Shown: positions 6,810-13,943 of the stretch, in pieces
How positions within the stretch are numbered: position 1 is the first letter of the stretch
Layout: each line of letters begins with the position of its first letter
Source of the DNA: Paracoccaceae bacterium
Lineage (GTDB): Bacteria; Pseudomonadota; Alphaproteobacteria; Rhodobacterales; Rhodobacteraceae
DNA: 18,802 nucleotides
Reading direction: 5' to 3'
Assembly (NCBI GenBank): GCA_016937725.1
Contig: JAFGVZ010000090.1
Location: 1 to 18,802, forward strand
Translations under genes and position numbers: made by a program
Notes under the pieces: model-generated
What the model saw: the letters and a program-made list of their open reading frames with translations, nothing else
Told to the model about the DNA's origin: nothing
Databases searched by the model: none

Positions 6810-7265
6810 CTATAAGGGGCCGGGCAAGCGTTCTTCGCTGAGCAGAACATTGGCATCAACCGCGCCCACGCCCGGAAGCGTCATGATCCGGCGGCGCAGC
6901 ACTCGTTCGAAATCTGACAGGTCGCGGGCGACGACGCGCAGGCGGTAATCATAGAGGCCCAGCACATGCTGCACGGTCTGCACTTCGGGGATGGCGGCAA
7001 CGGCGCGTTCGAAATCGACCAAACTGACGCGCCCCTTGGCGGCGAGCGTGATGCCAAGGAACACGGTCACACCGAAGCCTAGAGCGGGCAGGTCCAGATC
7101 GAGGCGATGGCGGGCAATCGCGCCTGCGTCGCGCAAGCGTTTCAGCCTGCGCCATGCGGCGGGTTGGCTGAGGCCGAGGCTGCGCCCCAAGGCACCCGCT
7201 GACAGGGTGGCATCCTGCGACAGTAAACGCAGCATCTGGCGATCAAGATCGTCGAGCGCGATCAT
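6810..7265 (-). CDS. Lrp/AsnC-family transcriptional regulator (first of two)
   Basis: A 151-residue regulator. LDDLDRQMLRLLSQDATLS and the following LGRSLGLSQPAAWRRLKRL (about 25-43) form the N-terminal helix-turn-helix; the C-terminal RAM/ligand-binding domain includes VQTVQHVLGLYDYRLRVVA (about 95-113). The family binds amino acids or related acids and acts as dimers to octamers. The frame is open up to 7319, but that would read through the hairpin repeat; the ATG at 7265, with AAGG eight bases before it, gives the standard MIALDDLD start. It is 85 bases downstream of the second Lrp-type gene and upstream of DUF952-pyrD. Ligand and targets are unknown. Confidence 0.9.
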   Translation of the reverse strand: MIALDDLDRQMLRLLSQDATLSAGALGRSLGLSQPAAWRRLKRLRDAGAIARHRLDLDLPALGFGVTVFLGITLAAKGRVSLVDFERAVAAIPEVQTVQHVLGLYDYRLRVVARDLSDFERVLRRRIMTLPGVGAVDANVLLSEERLPGPL

Positions 7266-7282
7266 GGGGCCGACCTTGCCAA

Positions 7283-7348
7283 AGGGGCGCTGCCCCTCTG
7301 GGCCGCTGGCGCGGCCCATTCACCCCGGGATATTTGGGCAAGGATGAA
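7283..7348. repeat. Two-hairpin intergenic repeat, copy 2
   Basis: AGGGGC-GCT-GCCCCT (7283-7297) is followed by a perfect 7-bp stem GGGCCGC/GCGGCCC with a 4-base loop (7300-7317), then by a tail ending GGGATATTTGGGCAAGGATGAA. Stem sequences differ from copy 1 while pairing is kept, and the tail differs at only a few bases. It separates the two Lrp-type genes and lies just after the stop of the upstream one. Confidence 0.7.
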
Positions 7349-7350
7349 AT

Positions 7351-7809
7351 TCATATCGGCAGGCATTCATCGGATTTTATGTCGGAAAGATGCATCAGGG
7401 CCTCAAGATCGGTGATATGCGGCAAGTTCAGGATGCGGTCGCGGTAGATGTCCTGATAATGCGCCATATCGCGGGCGATGATGTTCAGGCGCAGGTCCAC
7501 CCGGCCCAAAAAGGTCTGGATCTCCAGCACTTCGGGCACAAGGCGTGCTGCCGCGATGAATTCATCGAAAGCGCGCGGGTTGGTTTTGTCGAGGGTGACG
7601 CGAAGCGAAACCTCAACCTGAAAGCCCAAAGCGCGCCAATCGATGACAGCTTGCTGCCCACGCAGGATACCGCGCGCGCGCAGACGGTCGAGCCTGCGCC
7701 AGCAGGTGGCCTCTGTCACGCCGGCGCGGGTGGCAAGGTCTGCGGTCGCGGCCATGGGATTGGCCAGAAGCTGGCGCAGGAGGCGGCGGTCGGTATCGTC
7801 GATCTGCAT
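7351..7809 (-). CDS. Lrp/AsnC-family transcriptional regulator (second of two), divergent from ilvC
   Basis: A 152-residue regulator with the same two-part build as its neighbour: helix-turn-helix in IDDTDRRLLRQLLANP to VTEATCWRRLDRLRARG (about 3-50) and a C-terminal ligand domain with VLEIQTFLGRVDLRLNIIA (about 93-111). The frame stays open to 7893, but the ATG at 7809 gives the standard MQIDDTD start; no strong RBS is visible. It is transcribed away from ilvC across a 130-bp AT-rich spacer with inverted repeats, the usual position of a local autoregulated Lrp-type regulator. Control of ilvC is therefore likely but inferred. The two Lrp-type proteins are clearly related yet well diverged. 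Confidence 0.9.
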   Translation of the reverse strand: MQIDDTDRRLLRQLLANPMAATADLATRAGVTEATCWRRLDRLRARGILRGQQAVIDWRALGFQVEVSLRVTLDKTNPRAFDEFIAAARLVPEVLEIQTFLGRVDLRLNIIARDMAHYQDIYRDRILNLPHITDLEALMHLSDIKSDECLPI

Positions 7810-7810
7810 G

Positions 7811-7864
7811 GATTTTTCGTAATTGCCAAAATCGTGAATGATTTTTGCAGTGTTATGCGAAATC
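7811..7864. promoter_or_regulatory. Likely Lrp-type operator region between lrp and ilvC
   Basis: AAAATC (7828-7833) and GATTTT (7840-7845) form a perfect inverted repeat with a 6-base centre. A further GATTTT at 7811-7816 and a GAAATC at 7859-7864 give four similar half-sites in 54 bp. AT-rich repeated half-sites in a divergent lrp spacer fit cooperative Lrp/AsnC binding. The -10 and -35 boxes for ilvC are unclear: TATGCT at 7901-7906 is a candidate -10, but the nearest TTGAAA is 21 bp upstream of it, too far. Confidence 0.55.
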
Positions 7865-7939
7865 AGCGGAAGTTTGAAACGAATTTTTGCCAAAAGTCCC
7901 TATGCTGCGCAGCAATGTAACACCAATGGAGGGACGGAA

Positions 7940-8962
7940 ATGCGCGTCTACTATGATCGCGATTGCGATGTGAACCTGATCAAGGACAAGAAAGTCGCCA
8001 TTCTGGGCTATGGCAGCCAAGGCCATGCTCATGCGCTGAACCTGCGCGATTCGGGCGCAAAAAACGTGGTTGTCGCACTACGCGAAGGGTCCAGCAGCGC
8101 CAAGAAATGCGAAGCCGAGGGTTTGCAGGTCATGGGCATTGCCGAAGCGGCGGCTTGGTGCGACTTGATCATGTTCACCATGCCCGATGAGCTTCAGGCA
8201 GAGACCTATAAGAAATACGTGCATGACAACCTGCGCGATGGCGCGGCGATTGCCTTTGCCCACGGGTTGAACGTGCATTTCGGGCTGATCGAACCCAAGC
8301 CGGGCGTTGATGTCATCATGATGGCACCCAAAGGCCCCGGCCACACCGTGCGCGGCGAATACACCAAGGGCGGCGGCGTGCCCTGCCTTGTGGCGGTGCA
8401 TCAGGATGCCACGGGCCGCGCGATGGAGCTGGGCCTGTCCTATTGCTCTGCCATCGGTGGCGGGCGGTCCGGGATCATCGAAACCAACTTCCGTCAGGAA
8501 TGCGAAACCGACCTGTTCGGCGAGCAGGCCGTTTTGTGCGGTGGCTTGGTCGAGCTGATCCGTATGGGCTTCGAGACGCTGGTCGAAGCCGGTTACGAGC
8601 CGGAAATGGCCTATTTCGAGTGCTTGCATGAAGTGAAGCTGATCGTTGACCTGATCTATGAAGGCGGCATCGCCAACATGAACTACTCGATTTCCAACAC
8701 CGCCGAGTATGGCGAATATGTGAGCGGCCCGCGCATTCTGCCTTATGACGAGACGAAAGCGCGCATGAAGGCGGTTCTGACCGATATTCAGCAGGGCAAA
8801 TTCGTGCGCGATTTCATGCAGGAAAACGCCGTGGGCCAGCCTTTCTTCAAGGCGACCCGCCGCATCAATGACGAGCATCAGATCGAACAGGTCGGCCAAA
8901 AGCTGCGCGCGATGATGCCGTGGATCGGTGCATCGAAAATGGTGGACAAAGAGCGCAACTAA
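7940..8962 (+). CDS. ilvC: Ketol-acid reductoisomerase, class I
   Basis: Converts 2-acetolactate or 2-aceto-2-hydroxybutyrate to the dihydroxy acids of valine, leucine and isoleucine synthesis, using Mg2+ and normally NADPH. The 340-residue length is the class I size. GYGSQGHAHALNLRDSG (23-39) is the Rossmann dinucleotide loop; AFAHGLN carries His108; CETDLFGEQ gives the metal ligands Asp191 and Glu195; FECLHEVKL gives Glu227 and Glu231. The loop LREGSSSAKK (47-56) looks NADPH-type. The frame opens upstream, but GGAGGG six to seven bases before the ATG at 7940 and the family start MRVYYDRD fix the start. It is a single-gene unit with its own terminator, divergent from an Lrp-type gene. Confidence 0.98.
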   Translation: MRVYYDRDCDVNLIKDKKVAILGYGSQGHAHALNLRDSGAKNVVVALREGSSSAKKCEAEGLQVMGIAEAAAWCDLIMFTMPDELQAETYKKYVHDNLRDGAAIAFAHGLNVHFGLIEPKPGVDVIMMAPKGPGHTVRGEYTKGGGVPCLVAVHQDATGRAMELGLSYCSAIGGGRSGIIETNFRQECETDLFGEQAVLCGGLVELIRMGFETLVEAGYEPEMAYFECLHEVKLIVDLIYEGGIANMNYSISNTAEYGEYVSGPRILPYDETKARMKAVLTDIQQGKFVRDFMQENAVGQPFFKATRRINDEHQIEQVGQKLRAMMPWIGASKMVDKERN

Positions 8963-8983
8963 GCGCGGCTTTGGTCCGAAAAC

Positions 8984-9013
8984 ACCCCCGGCACCGCCTG
9001 TGCCGGGGGTTTT
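8984..9013 (+). terminator. Intrinsic terminator of ilvC
   Basis: ACCCCCGGCAC (8984-8994) pairs perfectly with GTGCCGGGGGT (9000-9010) around a 5-base loop, followed by TTTT. It begins 21 bases after the ilvC stop and is the clearest terminator in the window. Confidence 0.92.
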
Positions 9014-9072
9014 GCTATCTGGCATTTACCCTGCATTCATCCTAGCGTGACTTGTCAGGCAGGGGGACAGCG

Positions 9073-10344
9073 ATGCACATTTGGTCATGGCATCTGGGCC
9101 AGTTTTTCAACAAGATCTGGGTGCATATCGCGCTTTACGGGGTGGCGGGGCTGGTCGTGGCGCTGCTGGCCGCCTTTGGCGCGCCCCTGATTACCCTGTT
9201 TCAGACCGACCTCATCTCGACCGAGGCGGTGATGGTGCTTTTGCAGATCCTCGCCTCTTCCATGCTGGCGGTGACGACGTTTTCGGTGTCGATCATGCTG
9301 ACGGCCTTCGGGGCGGCAGCGTCATCGGCCACGCCGCGCGCGACGGTGCTGCTACAAAACGACTCGACCACGCAGCAGGTTTTGGCGTCTTTCGTGGGCG
9401 CCTTCGTGTTCAGCCTTGTGTCGATCAGCGGCTTGCAGATCGCGCTTTACGGGGCGGCAGGGCGGCTTGTGTTGTTTCTGGCCACGCTGGTGGTGCTGGC
9501 GCTGGTCGTGGTGCAATTGGTGCGCTGGATCGGGCATCTGGCCGATTACGGGCGCTTGGCCGATACCGTGAACCGGCTGGAGGATGCCACGGCGGATGCG
9601 TTACGCACCCGAATGGAGGACCCGTTCTTGGGCGGCGCACCTTTGCCAGCGGCGTTGGCGCATTCCAGCCCCGGCGCGGCCATTGTGCCAAGCCACGTGA
9701 CTGGCTATGTGCAGACGGTGGACATGGGTGGGCTGCAAACAATTGCCGAACGGCTTGGGGTGCCGCTTGCCCTGCGGGTCTTGCCCGGAAAGTTCGTGTC
9801 CGAACAGGTTGTTCTGGCCGAGGCCTGCCGCGCCTTGCCCTTGGCAGAGGCAGATTGCGCCGCGATCCAAGGCTGTTTCGTCATCGGGCGGGCGCGCAAT
9901 TTCGAACAAGACCCCCGGTTCGGAATCCTATCCATGTCGGAAATCGCATCGCGCGCCTTGTCGCCGGGGATTAACGATCCGGGCACGGCCATCGACATTT
10001 TGGGGCGGCAGGTGCGGCTGCTTAGCCTGTGGTGCGATGACACCAAAGCTAAGCCGCGATTCCCGGATGTTCTGGTTCCCCCGTTGCGGCTGGCCGACCT
10101 GATACAGGATGCCTTCGCCGCGCCTGCACGCGACGGGGCAGGCACGGTAGAAATCGGACTGATCGTGCAGAAGCGGTTGGCCGCGTTGGTGCAGGCCAAG
10201 GGCCGCGCGTTCGAAGGCCCCGTCATCGCCATGTCAGAACACGCTTTGGCCCATGCCAGACAGGCCTTGGTGCTGCCGCAAGAACTTCAGGCGATTGAGG
10301 ATGCCGCGAGCGCCCTGCGCGATCTGGCCAAAGCCGCGCATTGA
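9073..10344 (+). CDS. DUF2254 family inner-membrane protein
   Basis: A 423-residue membrane protein. Four hydrophobic segments lie in the first 155 residues (about 16-36, 50-80, 104-125 and 132-151), followed by a soluble C-terminal domain of about 270 residues. The motif EIASRALSPGINDPGTA (about 290-306) is the hallmark I recognise for DUF2254; no activity is established for the family. The frame runs back to a TTG at 9052, but AGGGGG at 9061-9066 places the start at the ATG of 9073. The gene begins after the ilvC terminator, so it needs its own promoter, which I could not identify, and is followed at 59 bp by the aminopeptidase gene. Confidence 0.9.
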   Translation: MHIWSWHLGQFFNKIWVHIALYGVAGLVVALLAAFGAPLITLFQTDLISTEAVMVLLQILASSMLAVTTFSVSIMLTAFGAAASSATPRATVLLQNDSTTQQVLASFVGAFVFSLVSISGLQIALYGAAGRLVLFLATLVVLALVVVQLVRWIGHLADYGRLADTVNRLEDATADALRTRMEDPFLGGAPLPAALAHSSPGAAIVPSHVTGYVQTVDMGGLQTIAERLGVPLALRVLPGKFVSEQVVLAEACRALPLAEADCAAIQGCFVIGRARNFEQDPRFGILSMSEIASRALSPGINDPGTAIDILGRQVRLLSLWCDDTKAKPRFPDVLVPPLRLADLIQDAFAAPARDGAGTVEIGLIVQKRLAALVQAKGRAFEGPVIAMSEHALAHARQALVLPQELQAIEDAASALRDLAKAAH

Positions 10345-10403
10345 CCGCCCGGCGGGCGCGCACTACCACTTTGCCAACCCCTTGGCCCGGCAGGAGGCCC
10401 ACC

Positions 10404-12221
10404 ATGTTCCAAAGCTTTCACACCCCCTCGCGCCCGCAAGATGGGCCGCCGCGTCTGGCTGCCTTGCGCGACGCGCTGGCGGCGCAGGGTGTGCAGGGCG
10501 TGATCGTGCCGCGCGCCGATTTGCACCAAGGCGAATACGTCGCCGATTGCGATGCGCGGCTGGCTTGGCTGACGGGTTTCACTGGGTCGGCCGGGTTCTG
10601 CATTGCCTTGCGGGACCGCGCCGGGGTTTTTGTCGATGGGCGCTACCGCGTGCAAGCGCGCAGTCAATGCGCCGATATGTTCGAGATCGTTCCATGGCCT
10701 GAAACGCGCCCCGCAGATTGGCTGCGCGCGTCCTGTCCGAATGGTGCGGTCATCGGATTTGACCCTTGGCTACACACGCCCGATGAGATCGAGACGATAG
10801 AGCGCGAGCTTGCGGGCAGCGGGGTGTCTCTGAAGCGCATTCCCAACCCGATTGACCCGCTTTGGCACGACCGGCCTGCCCCGCCCATGGGGGGCGCAAT
10901 GGCATATCCCGAAAGCCTTGCAGGGCTGTCGAGCGCCACGAAACGCAAGGACGCCGCGCAGGCGCTTGTGCAAAACGGGCAACGGGCCGCTATCCTGACC
11001 CAGCCGGACAGCATTTGCTGGCTTTTGAACCTGCGCGGGGCCGATCTGCCGCGCGTGCCGGTGGTGCAGGCTTTGGCGGTGCTGCACGATGACACGCGGG
11101 TGGACCTGTTCGCCCATGCCGCCAAATTTGACGGGATACCGCTGGAAGAGGGGATAGCCCTGCGCCCGCCGGAAGCCTTTGAACCCGCCCTACGTAGCTT
11201 GACCGGCCCGGTGCGCCTGGACCGCGCCAGCGCGCCCTTGGCGGTTTGCGACCTGCTGTCAGAGGCGGGCATTGCCATTGCTCCCATGCAAGACCCTTGC
11301 CTTGCGCCCAAAGCCCGCAAAACCGCTGCCGAATTGGACGGGGCGCGCGCGGCGCACCTTCGCGACGGGGCTGCGATGGCGGAATTCCTGTGCTGGCTGG
11401 ATCAGCAGGCGCAAAAGCTACTGGATGACCCGGCGCATACCGTGACCGAGATTGACATCGTGCGCCGTCTGGAAGCCTGCCGCGCGGCCACGGGCGCCCT
11501 GCGCGACATCAGCTTCGACACGATTGCAGGGTCCGGCCCCAATGGTGCCATCGTGCATTATCGCGTGACAGAGGACAGCAATCGCCGCCTGCTGCCGGGC
11601 GAATTGATGCTGGTCGATAGCGGTGGGCAATATCTGGACGGCACCACCGATATCACGCGCACGATCGCCATCGGGCCAGTGGGCTTGCTGGAAGCCCAGT
11701 GCTTCACCCGTGTGCTGCAAGGCATGATCGCGCTGTCGCGGGCGCGCTTCCCGCGCGGGGTGGCGGGCGGGCATCTGGATGCGCTGGCGCGCTATCCGCT
11801 CTGGCTGGCCGGTCTGGATTACGACCATGGCACCGGGCATGGTGTTGGGGCCTATCTGTCCGTGCATGAAGGGCCGCAGCGACTGTCGCGGGTCAGCCAA
11901 GTGCCGCTGACAGAGGGCATGATCTTGTCGAACGAACCTGGCTATTACCGCGAAGGCGCTTTCGGCATCCGCATCGAAAACCTTGTCGCCGTGCGCGCTG
12001 CGGCCACACCAGAGGGTGGCGATCCCCGCGATTGGCTAGAGTTCGAGACCTTGACGCTTGCCCCCATCGACCGCCGCCTTATAGTATGCAGCGAACTGAC
12101 CATGGGTGAGCGTGACTGGCTGAACCGCTATCACGCGCGCGTGCGCATGTCCTTGTCCCCGCTGGTGTCTGACGCGACACGCAAATGGCTGGACCGGGCC
12201 TGCGCCCCGCTTGACGGCTGA
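10404..12221 (+). CDS. Xaa-Pro aminopeptidase (aminopeptidase P, peptidase M24B)
   Basis: Removes the N-terminal residue from peptides with proline in position two; cytoplasmic two-metal enzyme. The 605-residue protein has two creatinase-like N-terminal domains (about 10-300) and the C-terminal pita-bread domain. All five metal ligands are visible: Asp405 and Asp416 (LVDSGGQYLDGTTDITRT), His479 (HGTGHGVG), Glu511 (LSNEPGYY) and Glu525 (IRIENL). His385 (AIVHYR) and His488 (SVHEGP) are the usual catalytic histidines. Length and the C-terminal extension match the large eukaryote-like aminopeptidase P group common in alphaproteobacteria. AGGAGG six bases before the ATG fixes the start; the frame is open 63 bases further upstream. 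Confidence 0.95.
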   Translation: MFQSFHTPSRPQDGPPRLAALRDALAAQGVQGVIVPRADLHQGEYVADCDARLAWLTGFTGSAGFCIALRDRAGVFVDGRYRVQARSQCADMFEIVPWPETRPADWLRASCPNGAVIGFDPWLHTPDEIETIERELAGSGVSLKRIPNPIDPLWHDRPAPPMGGAMAYPESLAGLSSATKRKDAAQALVQNGQRAAILTQPDSICWLLNLRGADLPRVPVVQALAVLHDDTRVDLFAHAAKFDGIPLEEGIALRPPEAFEPALRSLTGPVRLDRASAPLAVCDLLSEAGIAIAPMQDPCLAPKARKTAAELDGARAAHLRDGAAMAEFLCWLDQQAQKLLDDPAHTVTEIDIVRRLEACRAATGALRDISFDTIAGSGPNGAIVHYRVTEDSNRRLLPGELMLVDSGGQYLDGTTDITRTIAIGPVGLLEAQCFTRVLQGMIALSRARFPRGVAGGHLDALARYPLWLAGLDYDHGTGHGVGAYLSVHEGPQRLSRVSQVPLTEGMILSNEPGYYREGAFGIRIENLVAVRAAATPEGGDPRDWLEFETLTLAPIDRRLIVCSELTMGERDWLNRYHARVRMSLSPLVSDATRKWLDRACAPLDG

Positions 12222-12225
12222 AAAT

Positions 12226-12254
12226 GGCCTGACCGGGGCCTGACCGGGCCCGAC
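12226..12254. repeat. Short tandem repeat (11-bp unit) after the aminopeptidase gene
   Basis: GGCCTGACCGG occurs twice without a gap (12226-12236, 12237-12247) followed by a partial third unit GCCCGACC. It lies between the aminopeptidase stop and the DUF427 gene. No hairpin or T-run makes it a standard terminator. Confidence 0.7.
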
Positions 12255-12303
12255 CAAACGTATTCTGCGCCAAGCGCGCACCAAGGACGAAGGAAACCGC
12301 GCC

Positions 12304-12648
12304 ATGCCAATGAGCATTCTGAAGATTTATCCCGCCGAGGGCACTTGGGTTGTTCGCGCTGGGGGCTCTGTCATAGGGGAAAGCACCCGCGCGCTGGAAT
12401 TGGTTCAGCGCGACTGGCCCTTTGTGATCTATTTCCCGCGCGAGGATATCGCGGGCGCTGTGCTGGACCCGTCCGAGCGCAAGCTGGAATGCGATGACCG
12501 CGGAACCGGCGTGTTTTTTCACGTTTCCAGCCCCGAAGGCCTGATCGAGAATGCAGCCTACAGCATCACCGCCCCGACCGAAGCGGCTGCGCAATTGAAA
12601 GATTATCTTGCTTTCGACGCAGGCAAGGTCACGGTCGAGCGGGTCTGA
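12304..12648 (+). CDS. DUF427 family protein
   Basis: A 114-residue soluble protein. The stretch GTWVVRAGGSVIGESTRALE (about 14-33), YFPREDI (about 43-49) and the later SPEGLIENAAYSI (about 75-87) are the features by which I recognise DUF427, a small beta-rich family without a proven activity. The ATG at 12304 follows AAGGAAA at a suitable distance; MPMSIL offers a second in-frame ATG two codons later. It is 82 bp after the aminopeptidase gene, with the tandem repeat between. Its 3' end overlaps the only possible upstream start of the frameshifted cupin gene, so the two were probably once adjacent or coupled genes. Confidence 0.87.
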   Translation: MPMSILKIYPAEGTWVVRAGGSVIGESTRALELVQRDWPFVIYFPREDIAGAVLDPSERKLECDDRGTGVFFHVSSPEGLIENAAYSITAPTEAAAQLKDYLAFDAGKVTVERV

Positions 12649-12982
12649 CCCGGCGGCATTTCCCGACTATGTCACCGCGCTGCCGGGGCTGGATATTCCT
12701 TTCCCGGCAGATGTGGTCCAAGCCCGCGCGATGCGCGCGCCTGACGGGTTGGTGTTTAACCTTCGTGCAGGATATGGACCTGCCCGCCCATGCCCATGGC
12801 GCGCAATGGGGCAGTGTCGTGGCTGGAGAGATTGATTTCACCTTCGGCGACAATCGCCGTATCTACCGCCCCGGCGACAGCTACACGATTTTGGCAGGCG
12901 TGTTGCACTCTGCGCGCATTGCTGCTGGAACCCGCGTGATCGACATGTCGAGGAAGCAGATCGTTACGTGCTGTTGCGTTAG
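12608..12982 (+). pseudogene. Cupin-domain protein, broken by two frameshifts
   Basis: One frame gives FPDYVTALPGLDIPFPADVV and runs to LVFNL; the next frame then continues without loss as FVQDMDLPAHAHGAQWG, EIDFTFGDN, YRPGDSYTI and AARVID-like text; finally EEADRYVLLR and a TAG (12980-12982) are back in the first frame. Removing one A at 12758-12759 (TTTAACC) and adding one T after ATG near 12945-12947 would restore a full cupin with the HxH motif. The normal IPAG of cupin motif 2 reads ILAG here. No ATG or GTG starts the first frame: only a TTG at 12608, inside DUF427, is available. Either a recent pseudogene or two sequence errors; the lost start and altered motif favour decay. Confidence 0.8.
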
Positions 12983-13263
12983 GCGCGATCTTCACCTGTC
13001 GGCCAACGCCACGCCATCGCGCCCAGATAATTGCCCGTCCTGACGGAATTCACCGTCGTGCGCTCTGGCCCGTAGGCATCTGCCTTGCGCGGCTTGCGCG
13101 TGGTCCTCGTATTCCGCGCCAGCCGGACCAAACCAGAAACGGTCAGGACAAGGAACTCCCCCTCGCCTTTCAAGGGAATAGTCTCGAGCCTGTTCCAGCC
13201 CGATTGAAGCGCCTCTTCCAGCATTTCGAACGGGTCGCGGCGCTTGGGCGCTACATGTTTCAA
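12979..13263 (-). CDS. Small conserved hypothetical protein with a TTG start
   Basis: A 94-residue soluble protein whose central part, ALQSGWNRLETIPLKGEGEF followed by LVLTVSGLVRLARNT, and the end GNYLGAMAWRWP look like a conserved family I recall from Rhodobacterales without a function. There is no good ATG start with an RBS: the first ATG in frame (13224) has none, whereas TTG at 13263 is preceded by AAAGGAG (13270-13276) at six bases, so a TTG start is preferred. The gene faces the cupin pseudogene, and the two stop codons overlap by two bases (TAA on minus at 12979-12981, TAG on plus at 12980-12982). A promoter candidate lies 40-65 bp upstream. Confidence 0.75.
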   Translation of the reverse strand: MKHVAPKRRDPFEMLEEALQSGWNRLETIPLKGEGEFLVLTVSGLVRLARNTRTTRKPRKADAYGPERTTVNSVRTGNYLGAMAWRWPTGEDRA

Positions 13264-13301
13264 AGCAACTCCTTTGGCGAACAAACCGCCATACGCGACA
13301 A

Positions 13302-13329
13302 AACATATGCAAAGGGTTGCATTTTACAA
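13302..13329 (-). promoter_or_regulatory. Possible promoter with embedded inverted repeat for the TTG-started gene
   Basis: On the minus strand TTGTAA (13329-13324) and TATGTT (13307-13302) are spaced 16 bp, each matching 4 of 6 consensus bases. The spacer region contains ATGCAA-AGGG-TTGCAT (13307-13322), a perfect 6-bp inverted repeat, a possible operator. Transcription would start about 32 bases before the TTG. Confidence 0.45.
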
Positions 13330-13360
13330 GGGCAGCAGACAGCGCACCCGGCGGTGAAGC

Positions 13361-13885
13361 TTACAGTTTCACCATCTCGAACCGCACCCGCGCCACCGGC
13401 AAGCCCCAGCGCGTGACCACGGCGTCGTTGATGACGCGGCCTTCCGGGCCGAAATAGATCACATCTTCAAAGCCCAGTCGCGTCACCTGGCCTTCGGACA
13501 TGAAATCGGCTGTGTAGGACAGGCGGATTTCCGTGCCGGTCTCGATCACTTCTGCCACGCCCACGGTATCTTCGCGCCGTCCGGTCCAACGCCCCGGCCC
13601 CGCGCGGTCGAACACCCATGTCAGGCGGTTTTCTTCGCCGTCGTCATAGATGAAATCTTCGACCACACTCAGCCTATCGCCGTCCAGCCGTCCGTTTAGG
13701 CGAGCGGTAAAGCGGCGCTCGGACCCCGTCAGGTCCACCCGAAACACACCCGCGCCTACTGCGCGACCGGCGAAGGCCTGTTCCAAGGTGATCGGCTGCA
13801 ACGGCCCGTCAGGACTGGCAGGCAAACGCGAACACCCGGCAAGAGCTAGGGGTCCAACAACAAACGCGCGGCGAGTCATCAGCAT
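13361..13885 (-). CDS. DUF3833 family lipoprotein
   Basis: A 174-residue exported protein. The N-terminus TRRAFVVGPLALAGCSRLP has a twin-arginine-like motif (Arg5-Arg6) and a lipobox LAGC, so the mature protein should start at Cys18, carry a lipid anchor and possibly travel by the Tat route. The body is beta-rich; FTARLNGRLDGDRLSVVEDF (about 58-77), WTGRREDTVG and the C-terminal DAVVTRWGLPVARVRFEM match my memory of DUF3833, a lipocalin/calycin-like family without a proven role. Two ATGs are possible (13885 and 13879); the first has AAAGG seven bases upstream. It lies 58 bp downstream of aroB on the same strand and 97 bp from the next gene. Confidence 0.85.
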   Translation of the reverse strand: MLMTRRAFVVGPLALAGCSRLPASPDGPLQPITLEQAFAGRAVGAGVFRVDLTGSERRFTARLNGRLDGDRLSVVEDFIYDDGEENRLTWVFDRAGPGRWTGRREDTVGVAEVIETGTEIRLSYTADFMSEGQVTRLGFEDVIYFGPEGRVINDAVVTRWGLPVARVRFEMVKL

Positions 13886-13943
13886 GGGGCGGCCTTTCTG
13901 GTGTTTGCCAAGAAACTAAGGCGCGCGCCGGGTTTGACCAGCT

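Noticed and set aside
8078..9025. A 315-codon open frame on the minus strand
   Set aside because: It is antisense to ilvC, which is certain, and would also run through the ilvC terminator.
12745..12765. Programmed +1 frameshifting in the cupin gene
   Set aside because: A second, opposite shift is needed near 12946, there is no known slippery motif, and the start codon is also missing; decay or sequence error explains all three.
13920..13929. GGCGCGCGCC palindrome after aroB as a terminator
   Set aside because: The stem is very short with almost no loop, and no T-run follows; such palindromes occur by chance in GC-rich DNA.
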